From positions 39,581,198-39,645,197 of the forward strand of contig CM054151.1 in NCBI GenBank assembly GCA_028751875.1: a stretch of DNA of 64,000 nucleotides, in the 5' to 3' direction. Position 1 is the stretch's first letter. Every line of letters starts with the position of its first letter. Source of the stretch: Rapana venosa (lineage: Eukaryota > Mollusca > Gastropoda > Neogastropoda > Muricidae). This document shows positions 35,907-46,399 of the stretch, piece after piece. The notes under the pieces are model-generated. The model had not been told where the DNA came from. It was given only the letters and a program-made list of their open reading frames with translations, and made no database searches. The position numbers and the translations under genes are program-made.

Positions 35907-35951
<45 letters not shown>

Positions 35952-36610
35952 TTTTTTCCCCGGTTTTTTTTTTTCCCCTTTTTGGCCTTTTTTTTTTTTT
36001 TCCCCTTCCCAACCCTTTTCCCCCCCCAAAAAAAAACCCCCCGGGGGGGGGTTTTTTTGGGGGGAAAACCCCCTTAAAAAGGGGGGGTTTTTGGGGGGGT
36101 TTTTTTTTTTCCCCTTTTTCCTTTTTTTCCCCTTTTCCCTTTTTTTTTTGGGGGGGGGGGTTTTGGGCCCTCCCCCCCCCCTTTTTTCCCCCGGGTTTTT
36201 TGGGTTTGGGGGGGTTTTTTTTGGCCCTTTTTTTTTCCCCCCCAAAAAAAAAACCCCGGGGCCGGGGGGGGGGAAAACCCCCCCCCCCCCCGGGGGGGGG
36301 GGGGGGGTTTTTTTTAAACCCTTTTTGGGGGTTTTTCCCCCCTTTTAAAAAAACTTTTTTAAAAAAAGGGGGGGGGTTTTGGGGTTTTTTTGGGGGGGCC
36401 CCCAAAATTTCCCCCGGGGGGGGGGGGGTTTTTTTGGGTTTTTTTTGGTTTTTTTTGGGCCCCCCCCCCCAACCCCGGAACCCCCCCTTTTTTTTTAAAA
36501 ATTTTTTTTGGGGGGGGGGGGGTTTTTTTTCCCCTTTTAAAAAATTTTTTTTTCGGGGTTTTTTTTAAAAGGGTTTTTGGGGGGGGGGGGGCCCCCCCCC
36601 CCCCCCCCAG
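35405..36610. other. Extreme homopolymer artefact
   Basis: Almost every base lies in a run of three or more, mainly G, with T, A and C runs between. Pro/Gly/Lys/Phe frames of up to 296 codons arise from it on both strands. It sits exactly where the central and late RT of the surrounding nLTR-A should be, so it almost certainly replaces real sequence. I infer a failed consensus, not biological poly-G. Confidence 0.85.
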
Positions 36611-39200
36611 TCTTCTTGGTTTTGATTGTCAACCCAAGGGTTTTCGCCCAAACTTTAAAAAACTTGTCAACCCCTGCTTTTCAGTCGACTAAAAGAACAC
36701 ATTGAGTGCGCAATTATCAGCAAAAAAGGAAATTTGTTTTTTATAACTGTTTTAGAAAACCCTTGGGTTTTTTCTTGATCCTCCTGGATTTATGAGGGAT
36801 CCATCATAAACCCGTACCCGATGCGAACCAACATCCAAATCTCTGAACCCATCTACAGCAAATTTCCGAAAACAGGGGGCCCGAAAACCCGGGGGGGTGG
36901 GGGCAAGAACACAGCCCGCTTCCTTTCCCTTGGTGGGGGGAAGAATTTAGATGCCCCCCTCCGTTTTCTTGTAACCCCTGGCCAGCATTTCCCCTCATGA
37001 AACTGACGTTCATGGCGATGAAATTTTTTTGGGCAGGCCCCCCTTTCTTTTGCCATGATTTCCATAGACCCTCCTTTCTAACAGGATCGAAGGCCTTTTT
37101 CAATAAACAAAGATGGAAAAAGGTCAGTGTTTTGTTTCCCGACACTTTTCTTGGAGCTCCCGGCAAAACACCCAAAGTCGAAGCCCGCGACTTTCCGGAA
37201 ACCAATTGACTTCTGGGAAAAGGTCTTTTTCAAGATGGGCTAAAGAGCCGGGTTTAGCAGCACTCGGCCAACCTTTTCCCGCATGGGCCCCAGGGAATTC
37301 TTCCGGGGGTTTAAGGCCTGGTGGTTTTTCCCTTTTTTTCTTATTAGATGAAGGAACAATTTTTAAGTCTTTCGGAAGTACTCCCTGCTGCCCCTACGAC
37401 TTGGGGGAGTCATGAATTTTTTTAGTTCAGTGCTCTCCAGCCCCTTTGGAAATCTCAGTGGGGGTTTATCGCGGGCCGGGGGGGCTTTCCCCCGGAAAAG
37501 CAGGCGAATTTCTTTTTTTTGGGATCCCCCTCATTGGGTTTGGTTTGGGGCCCCAAAAAAAGTCTCTACCCTTGGGGAAATTGTGGGGGGCGGGTTAATG
37601 CTTTTATCGTTGAAGGGGGAAGGACCCTTTTTGAAGAGTAAAATTGTTCAGCCATCCTCAAATCCTTTTCTTTTTCAGTGATGAGAGTAACCCCTCTGCA
37701 CTGAGGGGAGGTTTGATCTTGATGTGGGGGGCAAAAGATCTCTTTGGTCCCCCCAAAAGAAAATTCTTCATTAATTTCTTTCACAATCCTTGGATCTCAT
37801 CGCTTTTTAATTTCGTCCAGGGGTCCTGGGATCTCCCCAGCTTTAGCTGGGGTGGTGCCACGCTTGGGGGCCTCCGGCATCTTTCTTTGCTGTTGAATTT
37901 TCGGGGGATCCCAAGGGGGGTTTAAGGCACAGAGCTTGTCTTCCAAAACTGTGGGGTTTTCTTCAAAATTCTTTTCCAAAAACCCGTCCCTGGGGCGCCG
38001 GGAAATAGGGCCGAGGCACTCCATAGCTGTTTAAAACCCATCCCGGAGTGTTCCCCATGCTATTCCACGTTTTGGCAAACCAGCACAAAAAAGGGGCTCT
38101 AGGGGTTCCCCCAAAGGCGACAGCAAGAAGGGCCGCTTTACTGGGTCGTTCTTCCTCTTGTTGGGCATTCAGGGGTTTTTGGGGCTTTCCCCCCTTGTTT
38201 TTGGGCCCTCCCTGGGCGGACAAGCAACCTGAGCTTAGAGCGAAGGGCGGTTGTCCCCGTCCCCCTTCGGGTCCCAAAAACCCGTCGTTTGTGAAAAACG
38301 AAAAATCCTGCCGCCCCCCCCTTTTCCTGGTGATGAATAGTCAATAAGATTTCCATGCCTAGAGCGGGGGTGCAAACCATGATGTCCCGTTTCCCTGAAA
38401 GGGGGTTGAAAGCGTGTTTGTATCGTAGGTCAGCTCCCCACCAAATCTGGAGGGGCAGTAGGCCGTTGCTGTTGCAGTTGCCAAAATCCATACTTTTCCA
38501 ATCCCCCTTCCCACCGGTAAATGCCCCCAGCCTACTCCCATTGGAAATCACCAAGGAGTTTTAAACCTGTCTGCGTTGGGAACCGGGGGGAAAAAACAGC
38601 AATTTAGTCTTCTTTAAAAATTGTAATTTATTCCTCGGGTTTGTCATGGTTTGGGAAACATAAACACTGACAAAAGGGGAAACAAAATTCCCTTCCCCTG
38701 GAAAAAGGGGAGTTTTCATCCCTCATAAGTTTATCATTCCCTTTCCTTTTTGGGGGCCAGCCAGGGTTGCAACAAAACGTTTTCTTTCTGCAAAGCCAAC
38801 TCCAGCCTAATTTTCCCCTTTAGGCCCAGTCCACTCCAAAAAAAGGTGTAGCCTGTGCCCAAATTTGCAAAAGCCTGGTAGCCCGGGCTACTAAGGGCAG
38901 CAAAAGTCGATGTTGTAAACTGGCGTGTTTCCCCCTTGCGATAAGTTCGGTTTGTCTCTGGGCCCTTTTGCTCTCGTGTTCGCACATTCCAACTAGCAAG
39001 GTTCAGACACTGTATCCTATTCTTTTTTCTTGATTTTTTCACTGTTTCGACCGCATGAGCAGGGTCCCCGCCAGCCGCGGTAAGCTAGCCAGGGTGATGT
39101 GGAGCAGGCAATGTTTAGGGCACCTTTTCTAGCCCCTTCCTTACAGCCAAGTGGAGCCCATCCCTCTCCTGACTGGCTTTTTGGGTCGGGGTTGGCCCCC
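36610..39200. other. Milder smeared consensus over nLTR-A
   Basis: Runs such as GGGG, CCCC and TTTTT replace mixed words compared with the 61-64 kb copy of the same element. nLTR-A motifs are still readable, but frames shift every few dozen codons. Confidence 0.7.
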
Positions 39201-39267
39201 CCACATGGAATAGGTAGTACTGGTTTACATGGTTACCAGTAGCAGAGAAACACCCGACCTGATACCA

Positions 39268-39297
39268 ACACAAACACACACACACACACACACACAC

Positions 39298-39342
<45 letters not shown>
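39268..39342. repeat. (CA)n microsatellite
   Basis: CACACA repeat just upstream (minus-strand sense) of the nLTR-A leader. Confidence 0.95.
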
Positions 39343-39344
<2 letters not shown>

Positions 39345-39599
39345 CCAGACAGCAATAAGAATTATCATCAAGAGTGACAAAGCAAACAACAAAAAAACAA
39401 CCTCTAATATCGTTACACTTTTAAGACAGTGTCATCAAATAGCTTATGAGCACAATCAAAATTCAGACACAGAATTTATTGTTACCATCGTAAGACAGTT
39501 TGTATAGAAATGGAAAGTGCCCATCACATTTGAGAATCCCCGTGAGACAGTAAGTAAGTACACCCTTGTGTGAGAAAGTCTGTTTGTGCACCTGTTTTT

Positions 39600-39907
39600 A
39601 AAACTGTAACCAAAGGTCAAGGGATTCCCATAACCTATGCGATCGTTGAGGAGCGAGATGTCAGAAACCTCAACTTCTCAATGGCCCAACATATTGAGGG
39701 CGGCGCCCATCTCCTCTCCCTCGCTGCTTTACCTTCCCTGACTCTAAAAGAGGGCAGGTACCCATTTACAGCTGGGTGAACTGGGGGACTGTACTGAAGC
39801 CAAGGCAGGCAAACGGTCACCTTTCCAAGTGGTAACCACGCTCGAAGCTGCTTAACCTTGGCTGGGTGAAAGCGAGTGCTCTGACCACTGGGCTATCCCG
39901 TCCCCAA
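39600..39907 (-). mobile_element. SINE-2 copy 4, best preserved
   Basis: Minus-strand head GGGGACGGGATAGCCCAGTG and an A-box-like TAGCCCAGTGGTCAGAGCA at 39877-39895. It continues with CTTTCACCCAGCCAAGG, GGTTAAGCAGC, GCTTCAGTACAGTCCCCCAG and CAGGGAAGGTAAAGCAGCG, ending near TTATGGGAATCCC. The B box is degenerate. Length is about 300 bp. Four copies in this window all lie in the same orientation. Confidence 0.85.
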
Positions 39908-39928
39908 ACAGGCGACTACATCTCTGTA

Positions 39929-40460
39929 GGGCGGTGGTCTACAGGTAACGCACCTGCCTAGAAAGCCAGAAGTACGGGTTCGATCCCCGTTTGTTCCCAA
40001 AACATTTCCCCCTATCCATTAGAGTGGTGGTGGTCTGGGGGTTAGTCTTTCGGCTGAGGTGATAAACTGTGTGCAATACTGTTTCAGCGCACGTGAAAGA
40101 ACCTGTGACAACAAGAGAGCTGCTCCTAGCTAGATTCTGTAAAGAAAAAAACCAGTCGATTTTAAAGATGACTGCCAGGATATGATGTTAGGGGAGTGCT
40201 CTACAACAACAACAACAACTATAACAAGAACAAGCAAAACAACAACAAACAAAAACTACAAACAACAACAAACAAACAGCAAACAATAATACATGCCCCC
40301 CAAATTTCGTGTGGAAGATTGGTAAGCACAAACCATCACCCAAACCAACAGTGAAATGAACACGGTCACACCTTGAAAAGACCACAAGCACACACACACA
40401 CACACACACACTCACAAATACACACAAGAACACACACCACACCCACACACTGATGAGCAT
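39929..40460 (+). mobile_element. SINE-1 copy 2, intact tRNA-like promoter
   Basis: The head GGGCGGTGGTCTACAGG leads to AACGCACCTGCCTAG and a perfect B box GGTTCGATCCC at 39977-39987. The body includes TAGTCTTTCGGCTGAGG, CACGTGAAAGAACCTG, CAGTCGATTTTAAAGATGAC and GATATGATGTTAGGG. An (AAC)n stretch (40204-40280) follows, then about 100 bp shared with copy 1 (GTGAAATGAACACGGTCACA) and (CA)n at 40386-40415. The shared part beyond (AAC)n shows that the repeat unit is longer than the SINE body. Confidence 0.85.
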
Positions 40461-40469
40461 GTTACAGTA

Positions 40470-41870
40470 TCTGGCCTTGCCAAGGTGTCTCCCTCCTATA
40501 CCCTATTGTAATCTAAGTATATTCTTTCTTTTAAAAGCCTCGTTCTGACTGCCTTTCCTTCCTGTCTCCTGTCACAACCTCTGCCTCTCGCCCTCCTCGC
40601 TCAGGAATGATTTTGGGGTCATGGCTGCAGTATATTATAACAAGCTTTACACTTAAATCGTTTTTTGCTCAATGATCAAGCTGAGGATGGTCCAGTGTAA
40701 TGATGATAGAGACATTGAGCAATAACAGTTTAAAAGCTACGAAAAGGAATGGTTCACTTATTCCTAGCGAAAGTCATTTTCAAACTTTAAAATTTGTTTC
40801 CATTTGATCTCATTTTTTCTCATTTTTTCTCGCTGTACGGTATATTTTTTGTAAACTTTTTAGGATTTTGCATGTGCTTGTAAGATATTAATGCTTGATT
40901 AGTGTGATATGTGTATAGATTTAATTTGGTAATTTGTTAATTTTGTGTACAAGCAAGTATTGTAAGCATCACACCTTTGTATCTTAGTGAGTGTTTATAT
41001 TTTCAATTACGTGGTTTGTTTTGGGTTTTTTAATTCGTATATGTTTATTTTGTTTGTTTTTTTTTGTGCGTGTGCTCACTTAAACCTGAAATTCCTAACA
41101 CAGCGTTATTAGCCGCATCTCCTCCCTCTAACGTCATGTCTCTTACCATCAGACAATGCCAATAAAACATGGTCTACGAGTAGGCTACCCTCAACATAAA
41201 CAATGCAACCAAATAAAAAAAGATGACATTTGCTAGCATACTAATTTAATGATGGGAAAATGAGTTTTCAGTTATATGGCTTTGCTGAATCCCAGCCTTT
41301 TATTCAAATAACCTGATGCAGACAAGCACATTCCAGGATACCAAATATTTCGGCCTTGATCCCTACAAACCAAAAACTACAGGCTTATAACTTATTTTGC
41401 TTCCTCATTAGCTGTCAAATGCTATACAATTTTGATGTTTATGAGATCGAAGCGATTTGGAGAGATCAAATTAAAGCACAGTATTCCACTTTTCATAGGA
41501 TTCATATACAGAAATCCTCAGAAACCACTAATTGTTGTGATAATTCCATTCGCTAATGATGTAGTTGCACTTTAAACTGTGAAACTATTATTCGTGAGAT
41601 TTATAACATATACGTACGCAAACCATACACCGAAATGGTATCACAACTACATGATCCTGGTCTGGAACAACTAATAGATAACCCACACGTATAACAATAA
41701 CTCAGTAACTTAATGAATCATATATACTCTAACGCAAAACAACACATACTGAAGTATATGCTCCTCAGTGATGCACGATCATAACCTGTCTGCGGTACTT
41801 TGGATTAAAGAGTTCGCATAACAATTCCTAAAGTTGGGCATAAACTATATATTTACCGACGATTCAAAAC
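40470..41870. other. No feature recognised
   Basis: AT-rich, moderately complex sequence with a small TTTTCTCATTTTTTCTC duplication near 40815. No frame or repeat from elsewhere in the window was recognised. Confidence 0.5.
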
Positions 41871-41879
41871 TTCTGTGAG

Positions 41880-43960
41880 GATAATTTTATTTCCGACCTG
41901 ATGAACTCACCATTACTCTTATATTTCAAATCAGAGACCCGATGAAGCTACTGAATTTTGGGTAACACTTTTATACAGTGTATGACATACATGCTTCCCT
42001 TTATAATAACAAGATTTAAAAAAATAGCCAAACCTCCATGGATAACAAAAAGACAAGAATCTGAATAACTAAGAAACCACCTGAAAACCCATGGTACAAC
42101 ATGTACAATTTGACCAAAGGAAATAAAATGAAGTCCATTATTCGCAGTTCAAAGCGTAATTACTTCAACATTGTTAATAACCACTAGTGACTCTCGCCAG
42201 ATTTGGTAAGCCATCAATACATTTATGTAATAAACATGTTCAAAAAAGTCAACAGTTCATTAAAGACATATCAGCTGATAAATTAAACAGCCATGTTGTC
42301 AAATGTAGCAAATAAAGTTATAACATGGGACAAGCATGCGAAATGATGTCGCTACCTACAACAATATATTAACTCAAAACATATTAACTGTCCATTTAAT
42401 CTCCCAGCCAATACAACCTTAGACGTATTAGAAAGCCATAAAAATGCAAACGAGATCTAGATCTACGTGGATCTAACAATAAGATGTCGAATTATAAACC
42501 GCTATCTGGATATTGTTGAAACACTGACTTATCTATAGCAACGTGTGTATTGAGAAAAGGTTTTTCCTCTCAAGTTTTAAAAATCAAAAGTATACCTGTC
42601 CATAAATCAGGTGACTGCTCTTCTCCTTCAAAATACAGGAGCCAATTGTCAATTTTCTCTGTACGAGTCTACACCCATTGCAAAACACATACAAACAGAT
42701 CACTAAATTCTTACTTATAAAAAAAAAATTATGGCAACGAGATCAGTCAGGTTTTTGTAAAAACGATTCCGGACAGATCTAGCGCTCTAACTCAGCTCAC
42801 TGACAGTCCCTCCAAATATAAAATGAGAAATAAGGTTTACGCCCTCCTGTTTTTGACTTTGAAAAAGCATTTGATGTGCTCAACCACTCTTGTCATGGCC
42901 GTTAAATTAGAATTGTACAAAAGCCACCGGAAGTTATATCCAATTACTAGAAAGTTTTTCTGTCTAATAGGCAGCAGCTTGTATCATCTATAATATCAAA
43001 GCATCAGAACTACTACCCATTAGATAGGTAAACCCAAGGCTCAGTATTGAGACCACACTTGTTTTCATCCATGTTAATGATTTACCCTGTTTTTTATTAA
43101 ATGTAACTGGACATGTTGGCTGACGATACCACTCTCTTTTATGTAGTGATTCAGTACTCCAGCAGATTAAGCTCCAAACTTCAATACAGTATTGGCAATG
43201 ATTATTTGGACTCAATTAAACCACTTGTCCTTAAATGCACATAATACAAAGTGTATGTACTATCTGCAAGACAAAAAAGGCAAAAATGAATGATAAGGTT
43301 TTCAACCTCTGTTGTTTGGAATGAACGGAATATTTGAAGGAAGTGACTCACATAAAATATTAGGTGTTACCATTGACAAAAATATACTGGATGATCACAG
43401 AATGTCACTAGGTAAACGCCTAGCTCTCAGCTACGTCAAATTAACCAAAATAAAAACACTTTCTAAATTAATGAATTTCTCGAAAACTTTTTTTTTTCGG
43501 GCACATTCTACCCAAGCATGGACTAGCGTCAACGAGTTGGGATACCTGCGGGTTCGAACTTGAAATTCATTCATCGGTATATAAAAAGCAGTAAAATGGG
43601 TATTGTTAAAAACAACACCCTTACAATTGAGGATTATAATCGAATAAATGCCTACATTTCGAAACCACTTTTATTCAATAAGAAGCGGTGTTTATGCAAA
43701 AGTTGTTAATTCAAATCACCTCTGAAATTACCAAAGCTTTCATATAACCAACATATACACAACCATTTGCTAACATTTCCAAGACCGAGAAAACCTATAT
43801 AAAGCGAGCATCTATGATTCAGGCAGTACCTATGGAAGAAACTCCCTCAAAAATTTGAAATGTATTTAAAGCAAAAATCATATAAAAACAACATCTAAAA
43901 AGATATTTCATGAAAAAAAGTACAGAAGACGACTGGAAACTTAAGAGAGTGATTTAAGTG
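41880..43960 (+). pseudogene. nLTR-E (CR1/L2-like) RT, heavily decayed
   Basis: Across frames on the plus strand: a PPWITKRQ segment at about 42030, then FDFEKAFDVLNHS (42855-42895, RT motif A), a TQGSVLRPHLFS segment (family PQGSxLGPLLF, about 43030), LADDTTLFY at about 43120-43145 (motif C with both Asp kept), a SDSHKILGVTIDKN segment at 43345-43385, a LTIEDYNRINA segment at about 43620-43655 and a WKKLPQKFE segment at about 43835. Stops and frame shifts are numerous throughout. The endonuclease was not found upstream. AT content has drifted up to that of the flanks, so this is an old copy. Confidence 0.75.
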
Positions 43961-44079
43961 TCACTGGCGGTTATTCTTGTCATTAAAATCAATAGGACCC
44001 AAGTTTCAGATTCTATAGAGTACATGTGTAAGCATTGATCTATATATGGGTTGATAGATTATCAACCGCTCACGCCTTT

Positions 44080-45205
44080 GAATTGGTGTGTGTTGTGTGT
44101 GTGTGTGTGTGTTGTGTGTGTGTGAAAAAGTGTGTGGAATGCGTTGTGTTGTGTAATTGGTTCGGTTTTGGTGTTTACCTTTCTTTCTGTTTTGGCCGTT
44201 TTACGTTTTTTTTTTGTGTTAAACAAAAATATGCTGATTTATTTAAGTATTGTCGGCTGGTAGGTTTCTTTTCGTTGTATGAGATGAGCTAAATTGGTAT
44301 TGCTGACGTAGTACTGCTGGTGGGTTACATTTGCCTGAATTTAATTTTTGATGGAAGGATAACGTTGTTCTCTGCCTCAAATCAAAAAGCACATGTACAT
44401 GCGTGTATATGACCTAAGGAAATTGATGTCTTTGTTATACTATCTTTGCTCTAAATCAATAGCTGTTGGTTATTTCTGTTTATCCTTATATATGTTATAT
44501 TTATGTGGTGAGGGGATATGGTGAGGAGTGTATGTTATGTGTATGAAGTGTTTAAATGATACATCAGTTTCCTCTGTTTATATCATTGTTAGTTGTTGTT
44601 AGTTGTGGTGTTGGTGGTGGTGGGGTTCTGGTTATTTTTTTGCTTATTGTTTGTTTTGGGGTTAGGTGGATTTCCTTGGGAGGGGAGGGGTATTTTGACG
44701 TCTTTTTCTCGTCTTTTTTGTTAGTTCTATATTGTTCTTCATATGACTTTGCTGTATTCTTTCCTATGTTTAGTTATTGTCGCTGTTGTTGTTGTGTACG
44801 TATGTTTGTGGTTTGTTTGATTGTTTATGTTTCGTGGTTGTGGTTGTTCTTTGGTTGAATCACTTTTTTTATGTGTTTTTGAATTCAGCTTGTTTGTATG
44901 GTTGAAGGTTTGTGTGTGTATGTGTGTGAGGGGGGGGTGGGGGGGGGGGGGGGGAGGGAAGGCAGTGGTGTAGATTGTTAACATTTTTATTCTGATTTGG
45001 TCTCTTTGTTGTTTGGTGTTGGTGGTTCTTTGTTCCTTGTTTGTTGTGTTATGACGGGATATTTTTTTCAAGAATTTGAATTATTTGAATTGTTATGGTT
45101 TAATATTTTTCTGGGGGTTTTTTGTTTTGTTGTTAATTCCACATATGAGCATATGTTATTGTTTTTTCTTGTTCTGATTTGTATTTTTACCATAGGAATT
45201 TAAGT
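44080..45205. other. G/T-skewed block with poly-G
   Basis: The plus strand is rich in GTT, TGTTG and TTTGTT words with little A or C, and has a (TG)n start at 44090-44130 and a G run at 44930-44955. It resembles the body of R2 in style, but I could not align it to that repeat. No protein frame is credible. Confidence 0.6.
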
Positions 45206-45715
45206 TTTTTATTCTATTCGCACAAAACATTATCTTTTTTTCTCCGCTTTATTTTTTCTTTAGATAGATGGCTTAATGAAAAAAGCAAATGCACTGCCTT
45301 ATTCCAATGTACCATCGAAAAACAAAGTTTGAACTTTGACTTTTGACTTGACACACAGAGTAATTTCCGGGAATTCCCCCCAAACATAAGAACTGTGCAC
45401 ACCGCTCTCAGCACGAGCAGTATCAGCTACGACACGGCGCTGAAAAGGTCTGAGTGTTCCCAGGGCTGGCAACTTCTTCTACAAGTCTGGCATCGCAGCC
45501 GTGGAATTGACAGACAAAACAGACAGAACAACAGTGCTATGGCCTGTGGTGTGGATCCTGTGTAGTGCGTCATTTGTTAACATGGTGCGTTTTGTGTTTG
45601 TTTCTTGTGGTAAATTGTGAAATTTTGTTGTAAAATGAAGGGATGTTTGGCAGATCAGTTTTCTTGTCAATGAGACAGTTAGCTTTTATATTTGAGGATT
45701 GTTGTTGTTGTTGTG
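45206..45715. other. No feature recognised
   Basis: Mixed sequence, including a moderately GC-rich part at 45360-45560. No frame or matching repeat was found. Confidence 0.45.
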
Positions 45716-45878
45716 TACACACACACAATCTAAATATACACCTACATTTATACACACGTGCACGCACGTGCATGCACAACTGCATAAGTGCTCTATCTCT
45801 CTCTCTCTTCTATCACGCACACACACACATACACATACACACCACGTACGCACATAAACACAATCACACACACACGCA

Positions 45879-45927
<49 letters not shown>

Positions 45928-45945
45928 TCACACACAACACACATA
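45716..45945. repeat. (CA)n-rich microsatellite
   Basis: CACACA with ACGCAC and CATACA variants, interrupted by a CTCTCT segment near 45795-45810. Thr/His and Cys/Val frames over it are artefacts. Confidence 0.92.
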
Positions 45946-46065
45946 CACCCTGGGAAAACAAACAGGACAAAGAAAACAAGAGATCAATCCAATGTACTTT
46001 AATAAGGAAAGTAATAACCGAGTAAACTTTATTTTTAATCCTCCACTTATTTGCACCTAATTGTA

Positions 46066-46222
46066 ACACCTCTCTCTCTCTCTACTCTCACTCTCACTCA
46101 TCTCTCTCTCTCATCCCTCTCCCTCTCTCTCTCACTCTCTAATAGTCCTCTCGTCTCTCTCATCTCTTCTCTCTCTCCTCTCGCCTCTCTCCATCATCTC
46201 TCTCTCCAGTCTCTCTCTCTCG
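46066..46222. repeat. (CT)n microsatellite, interrupted
   Basis: CT repeats with TCATC, TCACTC and TCGTC breaks. Confidence 0.92.
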
Positions 46223-46289
46223 CTCCTTACTCAAAAGAGTATACCTACTTTTCTAACACAAGCACTTTCTTGCCCTTTCATTCAAATGG

Positions 46290-46399
46290 AAACTATTCTT
46301 CCAATCTTATATACAATCCTCAATAGACTATGCTTCTACCCTGTGGGATTCTGCTAGTGCAAACACTATGAAACCGTTACTGAGTCTGTATAAACGTGC
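46290..46399 (+). pseudogene. nLTR-E fragment, left half of a split copy
   Basis: The plus strand reads FQSYIQSSIDYASTLWDSAS, then a PLLSLYKRA segment, the post-RT region of CR1/L2-type proteins. The frame continues at 49624 with RALKLVFLKK. The break is an inserted nLTR-B. Upstream is a (CT)n tract, so the copy is truncated on that side. Confidence 0.8.
46390..46399. repeat. Target-site duplication, left (ATAAACGTGC)
   Basis: The ten bases ATAAACGTGC recur at 49624-49633, exactly flanking the nLTR-B. Removing the insert and one copy restores the nLTR-E reading across the site. Confidence 0.85.

Larger units (their letters stand above)
34945..39240 (-). pseudogene. nLTR-A, near full length, with smeared centre
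   Basis: Minus-strand order: a 5' leader at 39240-39050; N-terminal endonuclease at 38734-39042 (LASWNVRT, then GTGYTFFWSG); endonuclease C-terminal part with a GNCNSNGLL segment near 38460-38490; RT at 36804-37205 with a KKAFD and EGLWKSW segment (family LTKAFDTVxREGLWKI). The sequence then enters the 35405-36610 homopolymer artefact. It re-emerges at 35330-34950 with a GGHKKRFKDTLKASLKAFNI segment and a final PCPYCSRTFQARIGQISHL zinc finger. The total span of about 4.3 kb fits one element. Both ends are present, unlike the other two copies, but frames are unreliable. Confidence 0.8.

Noticed and set aside
35515..36405. Long Pro/Gly/Lys-rich frames (up to 296 codons)
   Set aside because: They are translations of the poly-G/T/A artefact and exist on both strands.
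39929..39995. tRNA-like sequence with a perfect B box
   Set aside because: It is the head of SINE-1: a second copy at 14011 shares the same non-tRNA body, and a proper cloverleaf with acceptor stem is not evident.
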